Source: Octadecabacter sp. (lineage in GTDB: Bacteria; Pseudomonadota; Alphaproteobacteria; Rhodobacterales; Rhodobacteraceae). From it: a stretch of 35,655 nt of DNA. The position numbers and the translations under genes were made by a program. Below, one piece after another: positions 8,200-16,340 of the stretch; the first letter of the stretch is position 1, and each line of letters opens with the position of its first letter. The notes under the pieces are model-generated. The model did no database searches, had not been told where the DNA came from, and saw only the letters and a program-made list of their open reading frames with translations. The stretch is taken from contig JAGGNB010000149.1 in NCBI GenBank assembly GCA_017886375.1, positions 1-35,655 of the forward strand, written 5' to 3'.

Positions 8200-8385
8200 A
8201 CGATCTGCCCTATAAAATCTGATTTGATATCTGGGCTCGCTTACGGACTGCCCGTTGTTCTGATCCTCACATGACTTAACGTTTAATGCAGCGTTCTGCG
8301 GCATCGCGTCGAACTGTTGCTCTTGCGCGGCGCAGCTCGTCTGTGTGCCTCTCATGGCAGTTCATCTTGAATTCATGACATAATT
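8200..8385. other. Gene-free stretch after the universal stress protein gene
   Basis: I find no protein gene, tRNA or convincing terminator here. AT-rich patches alternate with a GC-rich segment around 8310-8340. It forms the upstream part of a 558-base intergenic region whose downstream part holds the candidate sigma-54 promoter and small RNA. Confidence 0.5.
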
Positions 8386-8419
8386 CTCACTCGGTGAGGA
8401 GCAGTGTGAAATTTTTCAC
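8386..8419. promoter_or_regulatory. Two inverted repeats upstream of the sigma-54-like promoter
   Basis: CTCAC (8386-8390) and GTGAG (8394-8398) form one dyad. GTGAAA (8406-8411) and TTTCAC (8414-8419) form a second. They lie about 25-60 bases upstream of the -24 element. Enhancer-binding proteins usually act from upstream dyads, but this is closer than most, so a repressor site is equally possible. Confidence 0.3.
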
Positions 8420-8444
8420 GCCCACTTTATCGTGTTCGCAGCGT

Positions 8445-8459
8445 TGGCACGATACATGC
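8445..8459 (+). promoter_or_regulatory. Candidate sigma-54 (RpoN) -24/-12 promoter
   Basis: TGGCACG at 8445-8451, four bases (ATAC), then ATGC at 8456-8459. GG (8446-8447) and GC (8458-8459) are exactly 10 bases apart, as required. The only deviation from TGGCACG-N4-TTGC is one T to A change in the -12 element. Predicted transcription start is near 8471, leading into a structured segment and a terminator. Confidence 0.5.
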
Positions 8460-8470
8460 GTGAACCGTTA

Positions 8471-8623
8471 AAACGGCTCAGCTGTGTAATTGCGCACCGC
8501 GAAACCCCTAGTTTGGTGCGCGCCTGACGAGCGAGCGCCACACTGTCGGCAAGTGCAAGTCGTCAAGCCCTTAGGCATGTCACAAGACCCTCAGATTATC
8601 GTGACTGCTGGAGGGGTTTTTTT
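8471..8623 (+). ncRNA. Candidate structured small RNA (about 150 nt)
   Basis: No reading frame of note lies between the predicted sigma-54 start and a strong terminator, but the segment is rich in stems. Stem 1 is GCGCACC (8492-8498) with GGTGCGC (8515-8521), extended by AAAC (8502-8505) with GTTT (8511-8514) across a 3-base bulge. Stem 2 is TGACGA (8525-8530) with TCGTCA (8560-8565), enclosing CACT (8541-8544) with AGTG (8552-8555). The terminator stem follows at 8587-8616. The terminator is almost 400 bases from the upstream gene's stop, so it is unlikely to serve that gene. Alternatively this could be an attenuated leader of the secreted-protein gene at 8758. Confidence 0.45.
8587..8623 (+). 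terminator. Rho-independent terminator of the candidate small RNA
   Basis: ACCC-TC-AG (8587-8594) pairs with CTGGAGGGGT (8608-8617) with two single-G bulges, followed by a run of seven Ts (8617-8623). It is not adjacent to any protein gene. Confidence 0.7.
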
Positions 8624-8757
8624 CGAGCAAATTCAGGCCCAAATCTAATTCATCGAAACGCGGTTCACACCGCATCGACAAAAATAACCGGCCCAACCGT
8701 ACAAAGTATGTAAGGCCAAAACAAACCGCCCTAATTGGGCACATGAAAGGAACTACC

Positions 8758-9087
8758 ATGTTCAAATCCATCACCCTCGCAGCAGTCGTAATCGCAGCCT
8801 CCGCATCGATCGCATCCGCTGACGCCTCCTACATCTCCAATTTCGTAGAACAGCAAGACAGCAATGGCCTCGTGGAACTGGGCACCGTGACCGCTGAAGG
8901 TAACGGCATCGTAGAAATCTATTCCTTCCACAAAGGTGTCCAGGGCAATCTGCTCGGATCCGAGACCGTGAAGGCAGGTGCGAACGCCAATGTCCGCGTA
9001 CCGCTCCTGCAGCAGAACCTTGATGCGATTGCAGTTCTGACCGTCAACGGTCAAGTCGTCGACACCCAAGAGCTGGATTTCAACTAA
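8758..9087 (+). CDS. Secreted protein of unknown function (109 residues)
   Basis: It starts MFKSITLAAVVIAASASIA, a clear Sec signal peptide with cleavage expected near ASA-DA. The mature ~88 residues look like one small beta domain: NGLVELGTVTAEGNGIVEI, then GNLLGSETVKAGANANVRVP and AVLTVNGQVVDTQELDFN. There is no cysteine, so no disulfide or lipidation. AAAGGA lies before the ATG at 8758; an in-frame ATG at 8743 is part of that leader. Small hairpins occur in the leader at 8660-8673 (GCGGT/ACCGC) and 8728-8740 (GCCC/GGGC). A terminator follows. I do not recognise a named family with confidence. Confidence 0.75.
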   Translation: MFKSITLAAVVIAASASIASADASYISNFVEQQDSNGLVELGTVTAEGNGIVEIYSFHKGVQGNLLGSETVKAGANANVRVPLLQQNLDAIAVLTVNGQVVDTQELDFN

Positions 9088-9115
9088 GTCTGACTAAACT
9101 CTTCCTCCCCGCTGC

Positions 9116-9148
9116 GGGTCGCCCATTGGGCGGCCCGTTTGCATTTTA
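9116..9148 (+). terminator. Terminator of the secreted-protein gene
   Basis: GGGTCGCCC (9116-9124) pairs with GGGCGGCCC (9128-9136) with a 3-base loop and one G-U pair, followed by gtttgcatttt. Confidence 0.65.
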
Positions 9149-9222
9149 GAACGATTCCAAACCTTGACTTTGCGCCGCTGCAAGTGCATATCTAAATCCT
9201 GACAAAAAAGGTTTTATCCGCC

Positions 9223-9783
9223 ATGTTTATCCAGACAGAATCTACCCCGAACCCCGCAACATTGAAATTCTTGCCCGGCCAGAACGTGCTCGAAGTCGGC
9301 ACAGCTGATTTCCCAAGCGTTGAGGCCGCTGGCAAAAGCCCGCTCGCGGGTCGCATATTCGGTGTTGAGGGTGTCACCGGCGTATTTTTTGGCATCGATT
9401 TTATCACTGTGACGAAAGCGGATGATGTCGAATGGGATCACATCAAACCTGCAATTCTGGGTGCGGTGATGGAACATTACCAATCTGGTGCTGCGGTGAT
9501 GACCGGCGAACAAACCGGATCTGGCCACGCCGAACACACAGGCGAAGACGCTGATATCGTCAACCAGATCAAAGAATTACTAGACACACGGGTTCGCCCA
9601 GCCGTTGCACAAGACGGCGGTGACATTACGTTCCACGGCTTTGATCGTGGTGTGGTGTATCTGCATATGCAAGGTGCATGCGCGGGCTGCCCTTCTTCCA
9701 CATTGACCCTGAAAATGGGTATCGAAAACCTGCTGCGCCACTACATTCCAGAAGTGGTCGAAGTTCGCCCAGTTGCAGCATAA
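9223..9783 (+). CDS. Nfu-type iron-sulfur cluster scaffold/carrier protein
   Basis: 186 residues with two domains. The N-terminal Nfu_N domain (about 1-88) starts with MFIQTESTPNPATLKFLPG, the signature of this family. The C-terminal NifU-like domain (about 110-183) contains VAQDGGDITF and the cluster-binding CxxC at Cys153 and Cys156 (GACAGCPSS). It carries [4Fe-4S] clusters to apoproteins. The family includes mitochondrial NFU1 and is usual in alphaproteobacteria. The linker (94-108) is low-complexity. tsaB starts 18 bases after its stop, so they are probably co-transcribed. Confidence 0.94.
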   Translation: MFIQTESTPNPATLKFLPGQNVLEVGTADFPSVEAAGKSPLAGRIFGVEGVTGVFFGIDFITVTKADDVEWDHIKPAILGAVMEHYQSGAAVMTGEQTGSGHAEHTGEDADIVNQIKELLDTRVRPAVAQDGGDITFHGFDRGVVYLHMQGACAGCPSSTLTLKMGIENLLRHYIPEVVEVRPVAA

Positions 9784-9801
9784 CGGCGCGGCTTAGGTTT
9801 C

Positions 9802-10512
9802 ATGAAGGCTCAGCCAACTATTCTGGCATTCGACACATCGGCGGCGCATTGCGCCGCCGCATTGATGTGGGGCGACGCACAGATCGCCACCCGTTTCGAA
9901 GCGATGGCGCGCGGCCAAGGTGAAAGGCTGATGGGCCTGCTGGAAGAACTATTGGCCGATGAGGGTTATGGTTACAGCGACCTTGATGCGCTGGCTGTCG
10001 GTGTTGGCCCCGGCAATTTCACCGGAATCCGTATCGCAGTCAGCGCCGCACGTGGTTTGGCGCTGGGTCTTGGTATTCCAGTCATTTCTGTGTCGAATTT
10101 TGAAATCATGCGCGGGCCAAACTCCGTGACGGATCTGCGCGGCCAATTGGTCAGCCTGCCTGCCCCGCGCGGCACAAATTACATTCAGGTGTTTGAAGGC
10201 GGCAAAGCAGCGCGCGCGCCCCAGCATGTAACCGTCGGCCCTGAGACTCTGCCAGCACTTGATCTACGGGGCGTCACAGACGTCATCGGCGAACACACAG
10301 CCGACATTTCGAGGCTGAACGCCAAAACTGCGCACAATGCGACTATTCCGGCAATAGAACGCGAGATCCGCGACGTCCCCGAAACGATGGTGCGCATCGC
10401 CACCGACAAATGGCGTGCAGGGCAAGTGGATGGCACACGCCCCGCCCCAATGTATGTGCGCCCCGCAGATGCCGCCCCGCCACGCGACAAACCGCCGGTC
10501 ATACTCCCGTGA
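9802..10512 (+). CDS. tsaB: TsaB, tRNA threonylcarbamoyladenosine (t6A) biosynthesis protein
   Basis: A 236-residue ASKHA-fold protein, the partner of TsaD and TsaE in making t6A37 on ANN-decoding tRNAs. Signatures are ILAFDTSAAHCAAAL at the N-terminus, ERLMGLLEELLADEG, and the loop VGVGPGNFTGIRI (about 67-79) with SAARGLALGLGIPV after it. Length is normal. The stop TGA overlaps the GTG start of rimI (GTGA), so the two genes are translationally coupled. Confidence 0.95.
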   Translation: MKAQPTILAFDTSAAHCAAALMWGDAQIATRFEAMARGQGERLMGLLEELLADEGYGYSDLDALAVGVGPGNFTGIRIAVSAARGLALGLGIPVISVSNFEIMRGPNSVTDLRGQLVSLPAPRGTNYIQVFEGGKAARAPQHVTVGPETLPALDLRGVTDVIGEHTADISRLNAKTAHNATIPAIEREIRDVPETMVRIATDKWRAGQVDGTRPAPMYVRPADAAPPRDKPPVILP

Positions 10513-10922
10513 TCCCCGCGGCCTTGGCACAGACCCACGGGATGGCGTTTGACGGCAAGGGCTGGCCTGCGGCGGATTTTGAACGCTATCTGGGCGACAC
10601 AACAATTCTGATCCACGGCAACGACACCTGTTTTGCAGTTTTTCGACTGGCAGCACCCGAGGCTGAAATTTTGACGCTCGCCACCCATCCGGACGCACAA
10701 GGCCGCGGTCACGCCGCATCCATGTTGCTCGGCGCGCTAGATGCTTTGGCCAGTGCAAAAATTGAAACGGTTTTCCTCGAAGTGGCGGATGATAATGCCG
10801 CCGCCCTCGCGCTTTACGCCCGCGCCGGATTCGCGCAATTCAGCACGCGCAGCAACTACTACGCGAACGGCGCATCCGCGATCTGCATGAAAGCTGCGCT
10901 TTCCCCTGCGTCGGGTGCATAA
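10509..10922 (+). CDS. rimI: RimI-like GNAT N-acetyltransferase
   Basis: A 137-residue GNAT acetyltransferase, predicted to acetylate the N-terminal alanine of ribosomal protein S18. The acetyl-CoA loop region reads ILTLATHPDAQGRGHAASML; the C-terminal part has FLEVADDNAAALALYARAGF, the usual (N)xxAxxLYxxxGF motif. The GTG at 10509 overlapping the tsaB stop is chosen because MIPAALAQTHGMAFDGKGW aligns with the start of the family; an ATG at 10542 would cut into the first helix. The specific substrate is inferred from the tsaB-rimI pairing. Confidence 0.88.
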   Translation: MIPAALAQTHGMAFDGKGWPAADFERYLGDTTILIHGNDTCFAVFRLAAPEAEILTLATHPDAQGRGHAASMLLGALDALASAKIETVFLEVADDNAAALALYARAGFAQFSTRSNYYANGASAICMKAALSPASGA

Positions 10923-10958
10923 AGACGCAGCTCAAATCACCTAACCTATAAGAATCGG

Positions 10959-10987
10959 TTGATCTTTCCGGCATCACATTGCCTAAT
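10959..10987 (+). promoter_or_regulatory. Candidate promoter of the nucleoside-uptake operon
   Basis: TTGATC (10959-10964) and CCTAAT (10982-10987) are separated by 17 bases; each matches consensus at 4 of 6 positions. It would give a leader of about 90 bases before the BMP gene. Confidence 0.3.
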
Positions 10988-11084
10988 TTGCGACATGATC
11001 GAAATAACGCTCGCTGCTATGGCGGGTTTGAGATCGGGAACCGCTGGGATACGCGGCCCTACAACAACAACTTGGGAGAGTTTT

Positions 11085-12098
11085 ATGACCCTTATGACCA
11101 AATTCCTGAGCGCAACCACTGCGCTTGCACTGACTGCTGGCGTTGCATTTGCTGACGGCCATGCATCCACCCCTGCGATCATCTACGATCTGGGCGGAAA
11201 GTTCGACAAATCTTTCAACGAATCAGCCTTCAACGGCGCACAGCGTTGGGCCGAAGAAAACGAAGCAGAATTCGCCGAATTCGAAATCACATCCGACGCA
11301 CAACGCGAACAGGCGATCCGCCGCTTTGCCGAAGACGGCAACAGCCCGATCGTTATGGCCGGTTTTTCGTGGGCAACCGCGCTTGAAGCTGCGGCGCCCG
11401 ATTATCCGGATACAGATTTCGTCGTCATTGACGTGTCTTGGATCGATTTGCCGAACGTGCGCGCGATCGGCTTTAAGGAACAGGAAGGATCCTACCTTGT
11501 TGGTATGATGGCTGCGACCGCGTCCGATACTGGCATCGTGTCGTTCGTTGGCGGCATGGATATCCCGCTAATCCGTCGTTTTGCCTGTGGCTATGCCCAA
11601 GGCGCAATGGCGGCGAACCCTGACGCGACAATCATCGCCAACATGACAGGCACAACGCCTGCTGCTTGGAATGACCCCGTCAAAGGTTCCGAATTGACGC
11701 TGGCACAGATCAGCCAAGGGTCTGACGTTGTGTTCGCCGCTGCTGGCGGTACTGGCGTTGGTGTTCTGCAAACGGCTGCCGACGAAGGCATCCTGTCCAT
11801 CGGTGTGGACGCCAACCAGAACTACCTGCACCCCGGTCAGGTTCTGACATCCATGCTCAAGCGCGTCGATAACGTCGTGTACGATTCGTTCTCAAACGAG
11901 GGCGATCTGGAAGCTGGTATCTTCGTTCTTGGCGTCGAAAGCGGCGCAGTCGGCTATTCGCTGGACGAATTCAACGCAGAACTTGTGTCCGACGAGATGA
12001 AGGCAGCTGTTGATGCGGCCTCCGCTGAAATGGTCGCAGGCACCTTGATGGTCCATGACTACATGTCCGACGAAACTTGCCCAGCGCTTGAATTCTAA
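11085..12098 (+). CDS. BMP-family (PnrA-like) nucleoside-binding protein of an ABC transporter
   Basis: 337 residues with signal peptide MTLMTKFLSATTALALTAG, cleaved near AFA-DG. The mature protein has the basic-membrane-protein fold: AIIYDLGGKFDKSFNESAFN near the N-terminus, then GFKEQEGSYLVGMMAA, and VVFAAAGGTGVGVLQTA with GVDANQNYLHPGQVLTS later. This family binds purine or other nucleosides in the periplasm for a CUT2-like importer. GGGAGAG before the ATG at 11085 supports the start; a second ATG is three codons on. It is the first gene of an operon with ATPase, two permeases and a phosphorylase. A 10 bp hairpin separates it from the next gene. Confidence 0.93.
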   Translation: MTLMTKFLSATTALALTAGVAFADGHASTPAIIYDLGGKFDKSFNESAFNGAQRWAEENEAEFAEFEITSDAQREQAIRRFAEDGNSPIVMAGFSWATALEAAAPDYPDTDFVVIDVSWIDLPNVRAIGFKEQEGSYLVGMMAATASDTGIVSFVGGMDIPLIRRFACGYAQGAMAANPDATIIANMTGTTPAAWNDPVKGSELTLAQISQGSDVVFAAAGGTGVGVLQTAADEGILSIGVDANQNYLHPGQVLTSMLKRVDNVVYDSFSNEGDLEAGIFVLGVESGAVGYSLDEFNAELVSDEMKAAVDAASAEMVAGTLMVHDYMSDETCPALEF

Positions 12099-12124
12099 GA
12101 CTGGCAGTTAACGACACGACGTTT

Positions 12125-12154
12125 GGGGCCGCGCTGATACATCGGCGCGGCCCC
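12125..12154. terminator. Intercistronic hairpin after the binding-protein gene
   Basis: GGGGCCGCGC (12125-12134) pairs perfectly with GCGCGGCCCC (12145-12154) with a 10-base loop. No T-run follows, so it is more likely an mRNA-stabilising or partial-termination element that raises binding-protein output over the transporter genes. Confidence 0.55.
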
Positions 12155-12178
12155 TTGCACTATACGGGGGATGGATTG

Positions 12179-12529
12179 ATGACAGCGACAGACACGTTTT
12201 TCAGCGCTTGGAGTGAGGCAGATGACGCCGCGCGGTTGGCGATAATTCGCAGTGTCGTGGCGGACGGGTGCACCTATGATGACCCACGTTCGCAGGGCAT
12301 TCTGACCGGTGATGTGGCCATTGCTAACTACGTGGGTAATTTCGCGCGCATGGCCGTTGGCGCATCAGTGGTCGTGGTGAAAACCGACCTGCGCGGTGCC
12401 TGTGAACGCGCGACAATCGCGTTTCGAATGGCCGACGGCATGGAACAAACAGGCCAGTATTTTATTGACCATGACGGCGACAAAATTACCCGCATGGTTG
12501 GGTTTGTCGGCACAGGAGCCGATACATGA
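12179..12529 (+). CDS. Small NTF2/SnoaL-like protein
   Basis: A 116-residue cytoplasmic protein beginning MTATDTFFSAWSEADDAARL, with CTYDDPRSQGILTGDVAIAN and a C-terminal EQTGQYFIDHDGDKITRM. This is the layout of the SnoaL/NTF2-like cone fold (helix, YDDP loop, long curved sheet). GGGGGA lies near the ATG at 12179; an upstream ATG at 12155 falls at the foot of the hairpin. It overlaps the ATPase start by four bases (ATGA), so it belongs to the operon. What it does in nucleoside uptake is unknown; a role with a nucleoside-derived ligand is a guess. Confidence 0.7.
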   Translation: MTATDTFFSAWSEADDAARLAIIRSVVADGCTYDDPRSQGILTGDVAIANYVGNFARMAVGASVVVVKTDLRGACERATIAFRMADGMEQTGQYFIDHDGDKITRMVGFVGTGADT

Positions 12530-14067
12530 GTGATATACCCCCCGCCATTGAACTTGTTGGAATCTCCAAGGCTTTTGGGCCGGTGCAGGCCAACAAAGAC
12601 ATTTCCATTCGGGTCATGCCAGGAACAATTCACGGTATTATCGGGGAAAACGGCGCCGGAAAATCGACGCTGATGTCGATCCTTTACGGGTTCTACAAGG
12701 CCGACGCGGGTGAGATTTTCATCGCCGGCCAAAAGACCCAAATCCCTGACAGTCAGGCGGCAATCGCTGCCGGAATCGGGATGGTGTTCCAACACTTCAA
12801 ACTGGTGCAGAATTTCAGCGTGTTGGAAAACGTGGTCCTTGGGGCCGAGGACGGTGCGCTGTTGCGGCCATCCCTCGCCAAGGCCCGCAAGCAGCTCAAA
12901 AGCCTCGCGGAAGAATACGAATTACATGTCGATCCTGATGCGATCATTGAGGATCTTGGCGTTGGCATGCAGCAACGGGTTGAGATTTTGAAGGCGTTGT
13001 ATCGCCACGCAGATATCCTCATTTTGGACGAACCGACCGGTGTTTTGACCCCGCCGGAGGCCGACCAGTTGTTCCGCATCCTTGGCCGCCTGAAGGCCGA
13101 AGGCAAAACCATCATCCTGATCACCCATAAACTGCGCGAAATCATGGATATCACCGATACCGTCAGCGTCATGCGTCGCGGTGAAATGGATTCGACTGTC
13201 AAGACATCCGAAACCAACCCCGCCGATCTGGCGGAACGTATGGTGGGCCGTAAGGTCTTGCTGCGGGTCGATAAAACGCCCGCAAAACCCAAAGACGTCG
13301 TGCTGGAAGTGCGTGACCTCAACATCACCGACGCAAAGGGCGTGCATCGCCTTAAGGGCGTGTCGTTCAACGTCCGCGCCGGTGAAATCCTTGGCATTGC
13401 TGGGGTGTCTGGCAACGGCCAGTCCGAACTGCTTGAGGTTCTGGGCGGTTACGAAAAGGCGACAGGCGAAATTTTATTGAACGGTGTGCCACTGGATTTA
13501 ACAGGTGCCCATTCAGACGGTCAAAGTCGGCGCGCGCGCGGCATTGCCCACGTGCCCGAAGATCGCCAGCATGAGGGTCTGATCATGGACTTTAGCGCGT
13601 GGGAAAATACCGCGTTTGGCTATCATCATGACCCTGATTACCAGATCAATGCGCTGCTGATGGATAACGCAGCGATCCTGCGCGATGCGCAGGAAAAAAT
13701 GGACCGTTTCGATGTGCGTCCGGCCGATCCATTGCTGTCGGCCAAGAATTTCTCTGGCGGCAACCAGCAGAAAATCGTCGTCGCGCGCGAAATTGAACGC
13801 GACCCTGATTTATTGCTCGTCGGACAACCGACACGGGGTGTCGATATCGGCGCAATCGAATTTATCCATCAACAGATCGTCGCCCTGCGCGACGCAGGTA
13901 AGGCGATCTTGCTGGTGTCAGTGGAACTCGACGAAATTATGGGGCTGAGCGATCGGATTGCCGTGATGTTTGATGGCAAGATTATGGGCGAACGCCTGCC
14001 CGAAAATACCAATGAAAAAGAGCTGGGCCTGCTGATGGCGGGCGTCACAGATGGGGAGTCCGCCTGA
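12526..14067 (+). CDS. Nucleoside ABC transporter ATPase (duplicated domains)
   Basis: 513 residues with two tandem ABC domains, like NupA/YufO and the sugar-type ATPases RbsA/MglA. Domain 1: Walker A GENGAGKST (40-48), Q-loop GMVFQHFKL, a diverged signature (LGVGMQQRVEIL), Walker B ILILDEPTGVLTP and H-loop LITHKL. Domain 2: a degenerate Walker A (GVSGNGQSEL), a good signature FSGGNQQKIVVARE, and Walker B-like LLLVGQPTRGVD without the catalytic Glu. The degenerate second site is normal in this family. The stop overlaps the permease start by one base (TGATG). Confidence 0.95.
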   Translation: MSDIPPAIELVGISKAFGPVQANKDISIRVMPGTIHGIIGENGAGKSTLMSILYGFYKADAGEIFIAGQKTQIPDSQAAIAAGIGMVFQHFKLVQNFSVLENVVLGAEDGALLRPSLAKARKQLKSLAEEYELHVDPDAIIEDLGVGMQQRVEILKALYRHADILILDEPTGVLTPPEADQLFRILGRLKAEGKTIILITHKLREIMDITDTVSVMRRGEMDSTVKTSETNPADLAERMVGRKVLLRVDKTPAKPKDVVLEVRDLNITDAKGVHRLKGVSFNVRAGEILGIAGVSGNGQSELLEVLGGYEKATGEILLNGVPLDLTGAHSDGQSRRARGIAHVPEDRQHEGLIMDFSAWENTAFGYHHDPDYQINALLMDNAAILRDAQEKMDRFDVRPADPLLSAKNFSGGNQQKIVVAREIERDPDLLLVGQPTRGVDIGAIEFIHQQIVALRDAGKAILLVSVELDEIMGLSDRIAVMFDGKIMGERLPENTNEKELGLLMAGVTDGESA

Positions 14068-15173
14068 TGGACAAGATGCCAAAGTGGGCCGATGTGGCGC
14101 TGGTACCGGTTGTGTCGCTGATCATAGCGGCACTGATTTCCGCAATCGTGTTTGTGGCCGTGGGTCAAAACCCGTGGGAGGCGTTGAAACTGATGGCTTA
14201 CGGCGCCGTCGGCACGTCAGATTTCCTTGGTTACACGCTATTTTACGCGACAAACTTTATCTTCACGGGGCTGGCCGTCGCAGTCGCGTTCCATGCGTCC
14301 TTGTTCAACATCGGCGGCGAAGGTCAGGTGCTTTTGGGCGGTTTGGGTGCCGCAATCGTCGTGCTGTTTGTGCCTTGGCCGCACTGGACGTTGGCGTTGA
14401 TCGCCGGTGCCACAGCCGCAGCCGTCTTTGGCGCGCTTTGGGTCGCGATACCTGCGTATTTGCAGGCGCGGCGCGGCAGTCACATCGTCATCACCACGAT
14501 CATGTTCAACTTTATGGCGTCGGGTGTGCTGATCTACATGCTCAGCGGCCCGTTGAAACCTGACGGCAATATGCAAATCGCAACGGCGATCTTCCCCGAA
14601 GCGTCACATCTGCCGTCGCTGAACGATATTGCGGGGTTGTTCGGGTCCGATCTGTTCGGGCGTTCGCCGGTCAACATTTCGATCCTGATCGCGCTGCTGG
14701 CCTGTGTCGCGGTCTGGGCGCTGATCTGGCACACGCGGCTGGGCTATCAAATCCGTGCGCTGGGTCGCTCTGAAAGTGCCGCCAAATATGCGGGCATATC
14801 CGCCGTTAATATCACGATGATTGCGCTGCTGATATCAGGTGGCCTGGCGGGGATGATGGCTGTGAACAACACCATGGGCATCAACACACCGCAGCTGGTG
14901 GACAACGCCGCAGGTGGTGCCGGTTTCATCGGGATCGCCGTCGCGCTAATGGGGCGCAACCATCCGGTTGGCATCATTATTGCAGCGCTCTTGTTTGGGG
15001 CGTTGTATCAAGGCGGCGCTGAATTGTCGGCCGCCACGTCGATCCCCGTGCAGATCGTCGTCGTCATTCAGGCGCTGGTGATCATGTTCACAGGCGCATT
15101 GGACGAAATGGTCCGCGCACCGATTGAAAAACTGTTCATCCGCTTTGGACGCAGCCGCGTGGCGGGGGAATAG
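14067..15173 (+). CDS. Nucleoside ABC transporter permease (NupB/YufP-like)
   Basis: A 368-residue inner-membrane permease of the BPD_transp_2 family with about 9-10 hydrophobic segments. Typical family sequence is AFHASLFNIGGEGQVLLGGL near the first third and LGYQIRALGRSESAAKYAGI in the cytoplasmic coupling region, then LISGGLAGMMAVNNTMGI. It pairs with the next gene as the heterodimeric channel of the importer. Starts at the ATG that overlaps the ATPase stop. Confidence 0.93.
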   Translation: MDKMPKWADVALVPVVSLIIAALISAIVFVAVGQNPWEALKLMAYGAVGTSDFLGYTLFYATNFIFTGLAVAVAFHASLFNIGGEGQVLLGGLGAAIVVLFVPWPHWTLALIAGATAAAVFGALWVAIPAYLQARRGSHIVITTIMFNFMASGVLIYMLSGPLKPDGNMQIATAIFPEASHLPSLNDIAGLFGSDLFGRSPVNISILIALLACVAVWALIWHTRLGYQIRALGRSESAAKYAGISAVNITMIALLISGGLAGMMAVNNTMGINTPQLVDNAAGGAGFIGIAVALMGRNHPVGIIIAALLFGALYQGGAELSAATSIPVQIVVVIQALVIMFTGALDEMVRAPIEKLFIRFGRSRVAGE

Positions 15174-15176
15174 ACA

Positions 15177-16340
15177 ATGGATTTCTTCACAATCGTACAG
15201 CTTGGCGATGCATCCGTGCGCATGGCCATACCGCTTTTGTTGGCCTGTCTTGCAGGTCTATTTTCCGAACGCGCCGGCATTTTCGACATTGGCCTTGAAG
15301 GCAAGATGTTGGCGGCAGCGTTCGTGTCAGCTGCGGTGTCTTACACGTCTGGATCCGTCTGGGTCGGCCTGTTGGCTGGCATTGGAATTTCCGTGGTACT
15401 GGCGATTATCCACGGCATTGCGTCGATTACATTTAAGGGCAATCAGCTGATTTCTGGCGTCGCGATCAACTTTTTCGCCGCCGGATTGACGGTCGTGATC
15501 GCCCAAGGCTGGTTCGCCCAAGGCGGGCGCACGCCGTCCCTTCCGCAAGATGCACGGTTCAACGGGTTGGACTTTCCCGGTGCGTTGTCGCGGATGCGTG
15601 ACAAAATGCAGGCCAGCCCGGGGATGCAATTTTATTCCGAATTCGTGTCGGGTCATTCAATCCTCGTGTACCTCGGGCTTTTGGCGGTCCCGCTAAGCTG
15701 GTGGATATTGTACCGGACACGGTTCGGTCTACGTCTACGCGCAGTCGGCGAAGCACCCGAGGCGGTGGACACAGCAGGAATTTCAGTTGTCCGATTGCGG
15801 TTTTCAGCGGTGATCATCTGCGGCATTTTATGCGGCATCGCAGGCGCGTATTTGTCCACGGCAGTGCAGGCAGGTTTCACCAAAGACATGACCGCAAACC
15901 GTGGCTTCATCGCGCTGGCCGCCTTGATCTTTGCCAAATGGCGGCCTTGGTATGCCCTTGGGGCCTGCCTGTTGTTCGGTCTATTCTTTGCAATTGATAT
16001 CCGGTTTTCCAACATCCAGTTGCAGATCATCTGGATCATGGTTTTGCTGCTGGGCTGTGCGGCCGCGCTGACGATCTATGCGGTGCGCCGTGAAAAGATC
16101 GACGTGATCGTGTTGGGCGGATTGTCAGCTGTTTTGGCCGCAGTCGCGTTTACCGCGTGGTTTGCCACGGCGTCGGCAGATGGCATCAGCATTTTCGCCG
16201 CCCTTTGGGAAACTGTGAAGGTGCCGAGCCAGTTGATCCAGTCCCTCCCTTATTTGTTCGTTGTGATCGTGTTGGCAGGCTTTGTCGGCAAGGCCATTCC
16301 GCCGCGCGCTGGGGGGCAGCCTTATGTCAAGGAACGCTGA
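15177..16340 (+). CDS. Nucleoside ABC transporter permease (NupC/YufQ-like)
   Basis: A 387-residue permease of the BPD_transp_2 family. The N-terminal LLACLAGLFSERAGIFDIGL and the following LEGKMLAAAFVSA are characteristic; the coupling region reads FGLRLRAVGEAPEAVDTAG. The C-terminal ~70 residues add hydrophobic segments, making it a little longer than typical YufQ (about 320). The ATG lies three bases after the previous stop, and the phosphorylase gene begins inside its last 17 bases. Confidence 0.92.
   Translation: MDFFTIVQLGDASVRMAIPLLLACLAGLFSERAGIFDIGLEGKMLAAAFVSAAVSYTSGSVWVGLLAGIGISVVLAIIHGIASITFKGNQLISGVAINFFAAGLTVVIAQGWFAQGGRTPSLPQDARFNGLDFPGALSRMRDKMQASPGMQFYSEFVSGHSILVYLGLLAVPLSWWILYRTRFGLRLRAVGEAPEAVDTAGISVVRLRFSAVIICGILCGIAGAYLSTAVQAGFTKDMTANRGFIALAALIFAKWRPWYALGACLLFGLFFAIDIRFSNIQLQIIWIMVLLLGCAAALTIYAVRREKIDVIVLGGLSAVLAAVAFTAWFATASADGISIFAALWETVKVPSQLIQSLPYLFVVIVLAGFVGKAIPPRAGGQPYVKER

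Noticed and set aside
12753-13415. Minus-strand open frame of 220 codons
   Set aside because: Antisense to the ABC ATPase; Ser/Arg-rich without motifs.
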